A stretch of DNA of 64,000 nt from Aurantiacibacter sp. D1-12 (lineage in GTDB: Bacteria; Pseudomonadota; Alphaproteobacteria; Sphingomonadales; Sphingomonadaceae): NCBI RefSeq assembly GCF_028858515.1, contig NZ_JAPJZJ010000003.1, positions 309,001 to 373,000 on the forward strand. The letters run 5' to 3'. Position numbers and translations under genes: made by a program. Below the pieces are notes generated by a model. The model was given only the letters and a program-made list of their open reading frames with translations. It did no database searches and was not told where the DNA came from. Shown one piece after another: positions 1 to 9,128 of this stretch; position 1 is the stretch's first letter, and each line of letters begins with the position of its first letter.

Positions 1-744
1 AACAATCTCGCGACGCGTGAGCCGCAACTGCGCTCTGCCCAGGCTGCGCGCGAGCGTGCCAATGCAAGCCTTGCGGTGGCGCAACTGTCGCTGTCGCGCA
101 CTCGCATCACTGCGCCGTTCTCCGGCCTTGTACGGGAGGAAAACGTCTCCGTCGGCTCGCTTGTCCAGCCAGGGCAGGCGCTTGGCTCGATCGTCTCCAC
201 TTCCTCTTTCGAGGTACGCTTGTCACTAACGCCCGATGAAGCGGCACTTATTCCCGGATTGCTTTCCGGCGGATCGGGAATTCCGGCATCGGTCTACTAT
301 GACTTTGGCGGTCTGACCTATCGCTGGGACGCAGTGGTTGATCGCGCCGACAACAGCCTTGATGCGCAAACGCGCAATGTCGAAGTTTTCCTTCGCGTAT
401 CGAACCCGACTTCGGGCGGCGTACAGGTGACTGACGAGGACGCTCAAAGCGCTACGCCTGCACCGCCGCTTCTCCTGGGTGCTTTCGTTCGGGCGGAAAT
501 TACCGGCGCGTCGATTGATAGTTATGCGGCCATTCCAGCGGAAGCTTTGCGGCCCGGGAACGAGATTTGGGTCGTGCGCGATGGCAAGCTGCAGATACTC
601 CCCGTGCGCGTAATCCAGCGCAGCGATGACTTGGCCTATGTTACGATGCCAAGCCTTGGTGAAGGCGGCTACCTGGTAACGTCCAGCCTTGGCACCCCGG
701 TGAACGGAATGGACGTACGTCTTGCCGGCGAGTCTGCCGAATGA
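1..744 (+). CDS. RND efflux periplasmic adaptor subunit (5' partial)
   Basis: The frame is open from the first base to TGA at 742-744, so the N-terminus lies outside the window. The visible part holds the end of the coiled-coil hairpin (repeated Ala/Arg/Glu), then the lipoyl and beta-barrel part typical of HlyD/AcrA membrane-fusion proteins (LSRTRITAPFSGLV followed by VSVGSLVQPGQALGSI). The family links an inner-membrane RND pump to an outer-membrane channel. The pump gene follows with a 4-base ATGA overlap, so the two are co-translated. The substrate cannot be read from sequence. Confidence 0.9.
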   Translation, partial: NNLATREPQLRSAQAARERANASLAVAQLSLSRTRITAPFSGLVREENVSVGSLVQPGQALGSIVSTSSFEVRLSLTPDEAALIPGLLSGGSGIPASVYYDFGGLTYRWDAVVDRADNSLDAQTRNVEVFLRVSNPTSGGVQVTDEDAQSATPAPPLLLGAFVRAEITGASIDSYAAIPAEALRPGNEIWVVRDGKLQILPVRVIQRSDDLAYVTMPSLGEGGYLVTSSLGTPVNGMDVRLAGESAE

Positions 745-3700
745 GCGATACCACACCTCCCGATACCTCTCCGGAGGAAATGGACGGAGCGCGTGACCGC
801 TTCGGCAATACGTCGGAAGAGCGCGCGCGGGACCGTGGCGGCATCATCGCCTTCATGGCCAAGAACGGTGTCGCGGCCAATCTGCTGATGTTCTTCATGA
901 TCGTGGCGGGCGTGGTTTCGTTCGGGCGGATCGTGCAGGAAGTCTTCCCGGAAAGCAGCCTTGATACGGTTGCGGTTACCGTTGTTTATCCCGGCGCAAC
1001 GCCGCAGGAGGTTGAGGAATCCATCCTCCAGCGTGTGGAGGAAGCTGTCGCCGCTATCGAGGGCGTCAAGGAAATCAATTCGGTCGCCAATGAAGGCTCC
1101 GGCACTGTCAATGTCGAGCTGGAACTGGGTGTTGATGTCTCGGACGCACTCGACGAGGTGAAGTCCGAAGTTGACCAGATCGACACCTTCCCTGCCGAGG
1201 CCGAAGAACCTGAAGTTCGCGAGCTAACTACACGCCAGGTGGTCTTGCGCGTAGCGGTCTTCGGCGATGTCGGAGAGCGTTCTCTAAAGGAAACGGCTTA
1301 TGGTCTGGAAGATGCCATCGCGGGCCTCGACGATGTGAGTTATGTCGAAACGAGCGGCGTGCGCGACTATCGGATCTATGCCGACGTTCCGCAAGACCGG
1401 CTCGAAGCGCTCAACCTGTCACTGACCGATGTTTCGCGCATCGTTTCTGCGAGCAGCCTTGATAGCCCTGCAGGCTCCATCGATACCGCGACGGAAGAGG
1501 TACGCGTGCGTACCGTCGGACAGAATTACAGTCAGCAGGACTTCGAAGATATCGTGCTGGTCGGCTCTGGTGAAGGAGCCTTGCTGCGGCTGGGCGATGT
1601 CGCAACCATCCGTGACGAATTCGAGGATTTCGATCTCACCACCCGGTTCAACGAACAGCCGGTAGCGTTTGTCGATGTCTACCGCACCAGTGACGAGCGT
1701 GTGCTCGATGTCGCCAGCGCGGTAAAAGGGTTGCTGGAGGAGCACAGCTTTCCCGAAGGTGTGTCCTATGCGGTCTGGGAAGATACTTCGGTCTTGCTGG
1801 AAGACCGTTTGTCCCTGCTGCTCAAGAATGCTGGTATCGGCTTGTTACTGGTGCTAGTTGCCCTCACGCTCTTCCTCGATCTGCGGTTAGCGTTCTGGAC
1901 AGCTATCGGTATCGGGGCGACCTTTACCGGAGCGATTTTCCTGCTGGAATGGGCAGGTTCAAGCATCAACATGTTCTCGCTTTTCGGGTTCATTCTCGCG
2001 CTTGGCTTGGTGGTCGATGATGCCGTTGTGGTCGGCGAAAACATCTACGCCGAACGCGAACGGGGGCGGTCGGGTCTGGGCGCAGCAATTGCCGGTGCGC
2101 AACGGGTTAAGGTACCGGTGATATTCGCCGTTTTGACGACCATCACCGCCTTTGCGCCATTGCTCGCCGTAGGGGGCGTGATCGGAAAGATCCTGGCAGA
2201 CGTACCCTTGGTGGTGCTTGCCGTTCTGGCGCTTTCGCTGGTCGAGGCCATGCTTGTCCTGCCCTATCATTTGTCGCATCTCCCGGCTGCGGGAACGGCC
2301 GCGAAACACCGCGTGACGCAGTTCTTCGAGACGGTGCAGAAAGAAGTCGATGACAGGCTGAACGCCTTCGTGGAAGGTCCGCTCGATCGCGCATTGCAGG
2401 TCTGCGTCAAGACGCCTTACCTTGTCCTTTCTGGCGGTCTTGCAATTCTGATTGTGTTCTTTGCCATGATCCCGGGCGGGGTTATCAAAGTCTCGTTCTT
2501 CCCCGATATCGAGGCGGACCGCGTTACAGCATCTTTGGAGATGCCTGCAGGTACGACGATCGAGCGAACCACACAGATTGCCAACCGGGCAGAGGAAGCC
2601 CGTGATCGCGCGATTGCTCGTTTCTATGACGGCGATCCGTCAGAGGCGCCTTTCCTCGATGCGACTTACACCGCTGTTGGCCTCGTCCAGGTCCAAACCG
2701 GCCCAGCAGGGTTGCAGTCCACTTTCCGTCCTTCGCTCGCCGAAGCCCGTATCGAACTTGTCCCGTCGGGCGAGCGCGATATTTCGGCAGCTGAGCTTGA
2801 GCAGGCATGGCGCGAGGAAATGGGAGAGGTGCCAGAAGCGCGATCCTTCTCGATCAATTCCTCGCTGCTTTCGGTCGGTGACCCGGTCAACGTGCGGCTT
2901 TCGCATCCGGATAATGCCGTGCTCGATCAGGTGAATGACCGGGTAGTAGCCGAACTCCAGACCATTGCGGGTGTCTTCGATATAGAGAGCGATCAGGATG
3001 CCGGGATGCGCGAGATCGAGCTGCGACTGAAGCCGGAAGCGCGCACGCTCGGCGTGACCTTGCAGGATGTCGCCGGGCAGGTGCGCGCGGCATTCTTCGG
3101 GGCCGAGGCAGTTCGTGTCCAACGCGGGCGGGAAGACGTGCGCGTCTATGTACGCCTGCCAGAGGAAGAGCGCGATTCCATCGCCGATATCGAAAACTTC
3201 CGTATTCGCGTGCCGGGTGGATTCTCGACGGTTGGCGCGCTTGCCGATGCCAGTTTCACCGAAGCGCCTTCGCAAATTCGCCGCGAGGACGGGCGCCGCA
3301 TCGTGACAATATCGGGCGACGTGGATGATGAAGTGATCACCGGGCAAGAAGCCAGTCGGGTGATCCAACAGGAGATCATGCCATCAATTCTCGCGGACTA
3401 TCCGGAGCTGCGCTATTCGCTTGGTGGTGAGCAGGAAGAGCAGCAGGAAAGCTTCGGGTCGCTCGGTGCGGCGTTCGGCCTTGCGCTTATCGTGATCTAC
3501 GCACTGCTGGCGATCCCGTTCAAAAGCTACACCCAGCCGATGATCATTATGGCGGCGATCCCGTTCGGTTTCGTCGGCGCGCTGCTCGGGCACCTGCTGC
3601 TCGGCATTCCGCTTGGCATCCTTTCGATGTTCGGGATCGTCGCGCTATCAGGCGTGATCATCAATGGCGCGCTGGTCCTGATCGACTTTCTCAATGAAAA

Positions 3701-4004
3701 TCTTGAGCAGGGCATGCCGCCGGAAGAGGCAATGATTGCTGCCAGCAAGTCGCGCTTCCGCCCGATCTTTCTAACCGCTGTCACTACCTTCCTTGGCGTT
3801 GCTCCGATTACTTTCGAAACAAGTCTCCAGGCACAGTTCCTAATCCCCATGTCCGCCAGCCTTGGTTTCGGCGTATTGGTGGGCACCGCGCTGCTCATGC
3901 TGGTGATCCCGTCGCTGGCGATCATCCATATGCGGCTGAAGAAGCGCCTTGCGCTGCGGCTGGGTCGCGAAGATCCCTATCCGGATCTAACGCTGGCGCT
4001 GTGA
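741..4004 (+). CDS. RND family efflux transporter permease (AcrB/MexB-like)
   Basis: A 1087-residue proton-driven inner-membrane pump of the hydrophobe/amphiphile efflux type. A 35-residue polar N-terminal extension precedes TM1 (about residues 43-65). The TM4 proton-relay pair is present as LVVDDAVVVGEN, with D426 and D427. Two large periplasmic loops (about 70-360 and 585-905) each precede a block of membrane helices, the duplicated RND plan. The start ATG at 741 overlaps the adaptor stop. The periplasmic loops are rich in Asp and Glu. It probably exports drugs or other amphiphiles with the upstream adaptor; the outer-membrane partner is not adjacent downstream and may lie upstream of the window or be shared. 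Confidence 0.92.
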   Translation: MSDTTPPDTSPEEMDGARDRFGNTSEERARDRGGIIAFMAKNGVAANLLMFFMIVAGVVSFGRIVQEVFPESSLDTVAVTVVYPGATPQEVEESILQRVEEAVAAIEGVKEINSVANEGSGTVNVELELGVDVSDALDEVKSEVDQIDTFPAEAEEPEVRELTTRQVVLRVAVFGDVGERSLKETAYGLEDAIAGLDDVSYVETSGVRDYRIYADVPQDRLEALNLSLTDVSRIVSASSLDSPAGSIDTATEEVRVRTVGQNYSQQDFEDIVLVGSGEGALLRLGDVATIRDEFEDFDLTTRFNEQPVAFVDVYRTSDERVLDVASAVKGLLEEHSFPEGVSYAVWEDTSVLLEDRLSLLLKNAGIGLLLVLVALTLFLDLRLAFWTAIGIGATFTGAIFLLEWAGSSINMFSLFGFILALGLVVDDAVVVGENIYAERERGRSGLGAAIAGAQRVKVPVIFAVLTTITAFAPLLAVGGVIGKILADVPLVVLAVLALSLVEAMLVLPYHLSHLPAAGTAAKHRVTQFFETVQKEVDDRLNAFVEGPLDRALQVCVKTPYLVLSGGLAILIVFFAMIPGGVIKVSFFPDIEADRVTASLEMPAGTTIERTTQIANRAEEARDRAIARFYDGDPSEAPFLDATYTAVGLVQVQTGPAGLQSTFRPSLAEARIELVPSGERDISAAELEQAWREEMGEVPEARSFSINSSLLSVGDPVNVRLSHPDNAVLDQVNDRVVAELQTIAGVFDIESDQDAGMREIELRLKPEARTLGVTLQDVAGQVRAAFFGAEAVRVQRGREDVRVYVRLPEEERDSIADIENFRIRVPGGFSTVGALADASFTEAPSQIRREDGRRIVTISGDVDDEVITGQEASRVIQQEIMPSILADYPELRYSLGGEQEEQQESFGSLGAAFGLALIVIYALLAIPFKSYTQPMIIMAAIPFGFVGALLGHLLLGIPLGILSMFGIVALSGVIINGALVLIDFLNENLEQGMPPEEAMIAASKSRFRPIFLTAVTTFLGVAPITFETSLQAQFLIPMSASLGFGVLVGTALLMLVIPSLAIIHMRLKKRLALRLGREDPYPDLTLAL

Positions 4005-4005
4005 C

Positions 4006-5406
4006 CTATTCTTCCCGTCTGGAAAACAAGCGGAAACCCCACGGGGCCAGTTGCACGGTATCGCCTTCGGTGAAGATGACATCGTCGGCACCGCGAAATT
4101 CGCGATAGGACCCTGCCGCCAGTCCATCAGCCAGCGTGGCTTCGGCAGGCTGATCAGAGAAGTTGAACATTCCCAGCACTTTGTTGCCATCCTGCTGGCG
4201 GACCCACGCGAACAATTGTTCAGGGTTGTCGGTCACCACTTGCTGCATGCGCGCACCCCAGCGCCCGTTATGCAGCGCCGGATTGTTCGTGCGGAAGGCG
4301 ATCAGCTGCCGCAGCAACTCGCCGTATTCACAATCCTCACCCTGGCTCCAGTCTATCGGATCGCGCTCGAAAAACTCCAGCCGCTTGGCGTTGCAGGCTT
4401 CCTGGCCGTTGTGGATCAGCGGCAAGCCTTCACCAGTAAAGCTCAGTGCGGTCATGGCTTCCAGCGCATCGCCATAGTTCTCGTAGATCGTGCCTTCCCA
4501 CGCATTGCTATCGTGGTTCTCGATATAGGTCATGCGCATGGCTTCGCGCGGCCACAGACTCTCGTTCTCGGCATAGTAGCCAAACAGGCTGGTGGCATTG
4601 CCACGACCCTGCGCAATGTCCTTGCTTGTGTGGTGCCAGTCCCATGCATAGGTCGCGTCAAAACTGGCGCGGTGGAAGGCGGTTTCCTGTACTTCGCCGA
4701 GCATGAAGACGGGGCGTATCGCGTCGAGCCGACGGCGCATTGTTTCCCAGAAGTCGACCGGTACGTATCCCGCTACGTCGGCGCGGAACCCGTCGACTTC
4801 GAAGTCGCGCACCCAATACTCCATTGCCAGCCCAACATGTTCACGTACGCCGGGCTGTGACCAGTCGAGATCGATGATGTCGGACCAGTCCCACCACGGG
4901 GTGGGGCGGAAGTTGCCGTCCCAGGTCTTTTCGTACCATTCGGGATGTTCGGTCGCGAGCGCATTGTCCCAAGCAGTGTGGTTGGCAACGAGGTCGAGGA
5001 TGACCTTGAAGCCTTGTTCGTGTGCGGCATCGACAAAGCTCCGGAAGTCTTCCTCGGTGCCGAATTCGGGATTGACCGCGTAATAGTCCTGTACCGAATA
5101 GGGGCTGCCTAGGGTCCCCTTGCGGTTCACTTCGCCAATCGGATGGATCGGCATAAGCCACAGGATATCGACGCCCATTTCACGCAGGCGTGGAAGCTGT
5201 TCCTCGGCTGCGGCGAAAGTACCCTCGGGCGTGAAATGCCGCGTATTGATCTGGTAGAGAACCGCATCGCGGCTCCACTCCGGATTTTCGATCTGGACGA
5301 ATTGCTGCGGTGTCCATGGATCGTTGGCGGCAGTGTCGGCCTCCGCATTGCATGCGCCAAGCGCGAGCGGCGCGAGGGCGAGAAGGGAATGGGCAAGCTT
5401 CGTCAT
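4006..5406 (-). CDS. GH13 alpha-amylase family lipoprotein
   Basis: A 466-residue glycoside hydrolase acting on alpha-1,4-glucans. The chosen start gives a short lipoprotein signal with lipobox LALGAC (Cys19), so it should be anchored in the cell envelope. Conserved GH13 regions are visible: DLVANHT (138-144), DGFRADVA with the nucleophile D210, GEV with the acid/base E238, and ENHDS with D299. A longer open frame exists upstream, but this ATG overlaps the transporter stop by ATGA and has the proper signal peptide. It is the second gene of a two-gene operon with the MFS transporter and faces the RND pump gene tail to tail, with one base between their stops. Confidence 0.93.
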   Translation of the reverse strand: MTKLAHSLLALAPLALGACNAEADTAANDPWTPQQFVQIENPEWSRDAVLYQINTRHFTPEGTFAAAEEQLPRLREMGVDILWLMPIHPIGEVNRKGTLGSPYSVQDYYAVNPEFGTEEDFRSFVDAAHEQGFKVILDLVANHTAWDNALATEHPEWYEKTWDGNFRPTPWWDWSDIIDLDWSQPGVREHVGLAMEYWVRDFEVDGFRADVAGYVPVDFWETMRRRLDAIRPVFMLGEVQETAFHRASFDATYAWDWHHTSKDIAQGRGNATSLFGYYAENESLWPREAMRMTYIENHDSNAWEGTIYENYGDALEAMTALSFTGEGLPLIHNGQEACNAKRLEFFERDPIDWSQGEDCEYGELLRQLIAFRTNNPALHNGRWGARMQQVVTDNPEQLFAWVRQQDGNKVLGMFNFSDQPAEATLADGLAAGSYREFRGADDVIFTEGDTVQLAPWGFRLFSRREE

Positions 5407-6944
5407 GCATTTTCTCCAGGCACTGTCACGCGGAGCATGGCCAGCGCCGCAAGGGTCCAACTCGCAGCGGCGAAGAGCATTGTCCAGATCGGATCTCCGG
5501 GGAACAGGGCATTCATCACACTGCCCATCACGGTAGCAACCAGCAGCTGCGGAACAACGATGAACACGTTGAACAGCCCCATATAAATGCCGAGTTTCTT
5601 CTGCGGCAGGCTGCTGGCCAGGATGGCGTATGGCATGGCGAGGATCGATGCCCAGGCAATGCCTTTCAGGATCTCGCATACGATCAGCAGGTCAGGATCA
5701 CGCAGTACAAAGAAGCCGAGGAAGCCGAGCGCGCCCAGCAACAGGCATGTCATGTGCGTACGGGCCTTGCCGAACTTGCGGCTGAGCGCGGGAAGAAGAG
5801 CAAGTGCAGCCACGGCGGCAACACCGTTCTGGACGGTGTAGATCAGGTTCCACCAGTTCGCGCCTTCGTTGTAGGCTTCGGTGGTCGGATCGGCACTGCC
5901 GAAAAAGTACTGGGAAACGATGGGTCCGGAATAGATCCACATGATGAAAAGTGCAGACCAGCTGAAGAACTGCACCAGCGCGAGCCGCTTCATCGTATCG
6001 GGCATGCCCGAGAAATCGCCGACAATGCTGGAAAGCATGTTGGCAGCCTTGCCCTGCTTGGCCATGGAAATGCCAATGGCCGAGAGTACGCCGTAGGTCG
6101 CGAGCAGCCCGCCCAGCAAGTAGATCTCTTTCTCCAGCCCCAACGGCGCGACGATCAGCGCGACAATCGCGCCAAGCGCCAGCCACATGACCGGTCCCGA
6201 ATATCCTTTTGCAGCAAGTGCGGTGACACCTGCGCTTTCCTCAACTTTCCGGTCCGCCTCGAAAGCGGCCATTTCCTCGGGCGAGTATTCTTTCGTCGTC
6301 AAAACGGTCCAGGCAATGGCGCAGAACAGCGCAACTCCGCCGGCCCAGAAGCTCCATTTCACTGTGTCGGGCAACTGGCCCTCTGCCGCGACGTTGGAAA
6401 CGCCAAGTTCACCGAGAAGGTAAGGGAAGATTGCCGCGACAACTGCGCCCGCGCCGATAAAGGCGGTTTGCACGGCGTACCCTGTAGCATGCTGTGTCTT
6501 GTCGAGCATGTCCCCGACAAAGGCACGGAACGGTTCCATCGCGATATTGAGGCTCGCATCGAGGATCCACAGCAGCGCGGCTGCAAACAGCAGGGGGTAG
6601 ATGTAGGGGGCCATATCGGGGGCAAGCGGCATCAGGAAAAGCGAAAGCGCAGCAAGCAACGCGCCTGCCATGAAGTAGGGCCGGCGGCGGCCAAAGCGGT
6701 TCCATGTCTTGTCAGAGAGGTGGCCGATGATCGGTTGCACGATCAGGCCCGTAAGCGGTGCGGCAACCCACAGGATCGGCAGGTCGTCCATGCTGGCGCC
6801 CAGCGTCTGGAAGATGCGGCTCATATTGCCGTTCTGCAGGACGAAGCCAATCTGGATGCCGAAGAAGCCGAAACTGATATTGGCGAGGCCTGCCCAGCTC
6901 ATGTGAGGCTTTGAAGCAGGCGTGACGCCTTGAACCGATGCCAT
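5403..6944 (-). CDS. MFS sugar transporter (SLC45/maltose-sucrose type)
   Basis: A 513-residue inner-membrane carrier with about 12 hydrophobic segments. The N-terminal stretch LANISFGFFGIQIGFVLQNGNMSRIFQTLGA and the loop GHLSDKTWNRFGRRRPY (MFS motif A) match bacterial maltose/sucrose carriers found in starch loci. The start at 6944 is preferred because family members begin close to the first helix and a GAGGG lies upstream; an in-frame ATG at 6995 would add 17 residues. The probable LacI operator (7040-7050) lies about 100 bases upstream, and the amylase lipoprotein is translationally coupled downstream. It probably imports maltose, glucose or short maltodextrins from the periplasm. Confidence 0.9.
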   Translation of the reverse strand: MASVQGVTPASKPHMSWAGLANISFGFFGIQIGFVLQNGNMSRIFQTLGASMDDLPILWVAAPLTGLIVQPIIGHLSDKTWNRFGRRRPYFMAGALLAALSLFLMPLAPDMAPYIYPLLFAAALLWILDASLNIAMEPFRAFVGDMLDKTQHATGYAVQTAFIGAGAVVAAIFPYLLGELGVSNVAAEGQLPDTVKWSFWAGGVALFCAIAWTVLTTKEYSPEEMAAFEADRKVEESAGVTALAAKGYSGPVMWLALGAIVALIVAPLGLEKEIYLLGGLLATYGVLSAIGISMAKQGKAANMLSSIVGDFSGMPDTMKRLALVQFFSWSALFIMWIYSGPIVSQYFFGSADPTTEAYNEGANWWNLIYTVQNGVAAVAALALLPALSRKFGKARTHMTCLLLGALGFLGFFVLRDPDLLIVCEILKGIAWASILAMPYAILASSLPQKKLGIYMGLFNVFIVVPQLLVATVMGSVMNALFPGDPIWTMLFAAASWTLAALAMLRVTVPGENA

Positions 6945-7039
6945 TGGTAAGAACCCTCTTCCCGATTTCCCCTTGGGCGGATGGTTCTTTCCCATCCTGC
7001 TCCATCATTGCTGGCTGGCACGGATGGTGCCGCGCGACA

Positions 7040-7050
7040 ATACGTATACG
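7040..7050. promoter_or_regulatory. Probable LacI-family operator in front of the transporter/amylase operon
   Basis: The 11-base core ATACGTATACG contains overlapping 8-base palindromes (ATACGTAT and CGTATACG). It sits between the lacI stop and the transporter start. The same core in inverse orientation lies upstream of the TonB receptor at 8975-8985. Two occurrences at the two promoters of one sugar locus, beside a LacI gene, make operator function likely; binding itself is inferred. Confidence 0.65.
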
Positions 7051-7065
7051 AATGTGCTGAGCGGC

Positions 7066-8100
7066 TTAGTCGCCCGTGCTTGCGCGCTTGATTAGGCGTG
7101 CGGGAAGGCGGTTGTCGGGCTTGTCCTGCCCTTTCACCTCGGCCAGCAGCGTTTCCACCAGGCGCTCTCCTGCACCCTTGATATCCTGCATTACGGTGGT
7201 GAGTGGGGGATTGGCGAGGCTGGCGGCGGGAATATCGTCAAAGCCGACCACCGCGACATCATCGGGCACCTTACGGCCGGCCTCTGCCAGCGCGCGCATG
7301 GCACCGATCGCGATCAGGTCACTCGCCGCGAAAATGCCGTCAAAGGCCTTCCCCGTTGCAATCAGTTCCTTCGCTGCGGCGTAGCCGGCTTCTTCTGTGG
7401 TGATGGCGTCGAACTGCAAATCCGGATCGGGCTCGATCCCCACTTGCACCATCGCGGCATAGAGTCCCTGATACCGGCTTTCGAACTCGGGATAATGTTC
7501 GTCAGCATGACCGAGGAATGCGATATTGCGGCATCCCTTGGACAAAAGGTGCTCACCAACCTGCTTGCCAGCATCAAAGTTGTCGGAGCCGACAGTGGTG
7601 CCGAGCATATCGCTGGATACCGAACCCCAGCGCGCGAAATGGGTGCCTTGGCTTTCGAGCTGGTCGAGCCGCTCTTGATAGAGTGTGAAATCGCCGTAAC
7701 CGAGCAGGATCAGCCCGTCTGCGCGATGGCTGTCCTGATACTGCACGTGCCAGTCATCTTCCATCCGCTGGAATGAAATCAGCAGGTCGAGCCCGCGGTT
7801 GGCGCAGGCGCGGGTGATCGATCCAAGCATGGCGAGGAAGAACGGATTGATCATGCTCTCGTCCGGTGTCGGATCCTCGAAAAAGAGCAGCGCGATGGTG
7901 TTGGATCGCTGCGAGCGCAGCGAGGAAGCATTCTTGTCGACGGTATAGTTGAGATCGCGGGCGATTTCCTTGATCCGTGCGCGCGTCTTCTCGCTTACCG
8001 ACTTGTCGCCGCGCAATGCACGGCTGACGGTGGGCTGCGATACGCCTGCCAGATATGCAATGTCGAAACTGGTTGGTCTGCCAGTTGGAGCGCGTCCCAT
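7066..8100 (-). CDS. LacI family transcriptional regulator of the maltodextrin locus
   Basis: A 344-residue regulator. The N-terminal helix-turn-helix reads TSFDIAYLAGVSQPTVSRALRG, followed by the hinge region and a periplasmic-binding-protein-like sugar domain with the usual GFDDIPAA segment near residue 290. The start at 8100 is set by a perfect AGGAGG six bases upstream; a longer frame to 8169 lacks this. It lies between the transporter operon and the receptor side of the locus and probably represses both through the two shared palindromes until a maltodextrin-derived ligand binds. It could act as a repressor or a dual regulator; the effector is not deducible. Confidence 0.93.
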   Translation of the reverse strand: MGRAPTGRPTSFDIAYLAGVSQPTVSRALRGDKSVSEKTRARIKEIARDLNYTVDKNASSLRSQRSNTIALLFFEDPTPDESMINPFFLAMLGSITRACANRGLDLLISFQRMEDDWHVQYQDSHRADGLILLGYGDFTLYQERLDQLESQGTHFARWGSVSSDMLGTTVGSDNFDAGKQVGEHLLSKGCRNIAFLGHADEHYPEFESRYQGLYAAMVQVGIEPDPDLQFDAITTEEAGYAAAKELIATGKAFDGIFAASDLIAIGAMRALAEAGRKVPDDVAVVGFDDIPAASLANPPLTTVMQDIKGAGERLVETLLAEVKGQDKPDNRLPARLIKRASTGD

Positions 8101-8222
8101 CGAACCTCCTGCGGCGCCATCTCCGTCTGCACCGGGGCTGATGTTACGAGTGCCCCCCCATATTTGCAAACCGGAATGAAGCTCTGCATGTGGCGTAGTG
8201 TGAGAAACACGATCAACCGCTT

Positions 8223-8918
8223 ATGACTTCGCCGCTCAAACTCTCCGGACAAGCGCAAATCGTAAGCTCGCACTTTGGCGAGGAACGGCAACCATTGATC
8301 TGTGCAGAGGGTGCGCTGGACGACCTCGGTCTGGTGCGCGAAATCGCGGCCAGGCATCGCTACAAGCCAATCGGGCCGTTCTATCCGGGCATTCGCGCGG
8401 CTGTTTCGGAAAAGATCGCCATGCCGCTGGTCGCGCCTTTGCTGGGGGCAATGCGGGATGTGTTCGATTTGCCGAGCAGGCCGGAGTATTTCGAATGCTA
8501 CCTGAGCCTCGTCACCAAATCGCCGGCCGATCTCGCGCCGATCCAGCGATTGCCGCATTTTGACGGAACCGAGGCGGAGCGGATCGCGATTCTGCTCTAT
8601 CTCTCTGATGACAGTAATGGCGGGACCGCCTTTTACCGTCAGCGCGTCACAGGGTTCGAGAGCGTGAACGAGGAGCGGTTCGATACCTATGTACAGGCAC
8701 TGGAAGCGGCGACGGCAGAGCACGGGATTCCGTCCGCCAGCTATATCGGCAAGGACTCTCCGCTATTTGCGCAAACGCACAAGATCGATGGCGTCGCCAA
8801 CCGGATGGTCATCTACCGCGGGAACACCTTGCACTGTGCCGCAATGGCTGAAGACTTTGCGCCCGATGCCGATCCGGGAAGCGGACGCCTGACCCTCAAC
8901 CTTTTTCTAAAGGGCTGA
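8223..8918 (+). CDS. DUF6445 family protein, 2-oxoglutarate-oxygenase-like
   Basis: A 231-residue soluble protein without a signal peptide. It resembles proteins annotated DUF6445 that recur beside TonB receptors and tryptophan-halogenase-like genes in sphingomonads and Caulobacter relatives. It has an HFDGT segment (HxD, near residue 115) and RGNTLHCA near the C-terminus, a pattern compatible with the metal-binding His-Asp...His triad of Fe(II)/2-oxoglutarate oxygenases, and a YLSDDSNGGTAFYR segment like that fold. The catalytic role is inferred, not proven. The gene is divergent from lacI (122 bases) and precedes the receptor. Its ribosome-binding site is weak. Confidence 0.7.
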   Translation: MTSPLKLSGQAQIVSSHFGEERQPLICAEGALDDLGLVREIAARHRYKPIGPFYPGIRAAVSEKIAMPLVAPLLGAMRDVFDLPSRPEYFECYLSLVTKSPADLAPIQRLPHFDGTEAERIAILLYLSDDSNGGTAFYRQRVTGFESVNEERFDTYVQALEAATAEHGIPSASYIGKDSPLFAQTHKIDGVANRMVIYRGNTLHCAAMAEDFAPDADPGSGRLTLNLFLKG

Positions 8919-8974
8919 TTTTCCATATATTCGCTGCGGCAAATCCGTCACACAGCGCGCCATGCATATGATTG

Positions 8975-8985
8975 CGTATACGTAT
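8975..8985. promoter_or_regulatory. Probable LacI-family operator in front of the TonB receptor
   Basis: The core CGTATACGTAT, the exact reverse complement of the core at 7040-7050, lies 143 bases upstream of the receptor start. It probably overlaps or flanks the receptor promoter. The rest of the 210-base gap holds no convincing open reading frame, and the receptor ribosome-binding site is the purine run just before 9125. Confidence 0.65.
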
Positions 8986-9128
8986 GCTGTCTATCTTCTT
9001 GCGCCATACGGGCCGTAAGTGACTGTCACGTGAGGTAGGGCGAATAGACCCTGATACCCGCGAGTTTTTGGAGCAGGAATTGCCGGGCGGAGCGCAAAGG
9101 TCTCCCGGCTTATTATCCGGGGGAATGC

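Noticed and set aside
5310-6914. 534-codon plus-strand open frame antisense to the MFS transporter
   Set aside because: It lies wholly inside a well-supported membrane-protein gene, and its translation is rich in Arg, Gln and His with no domain pattern; it is a GC-rich coding shadow.
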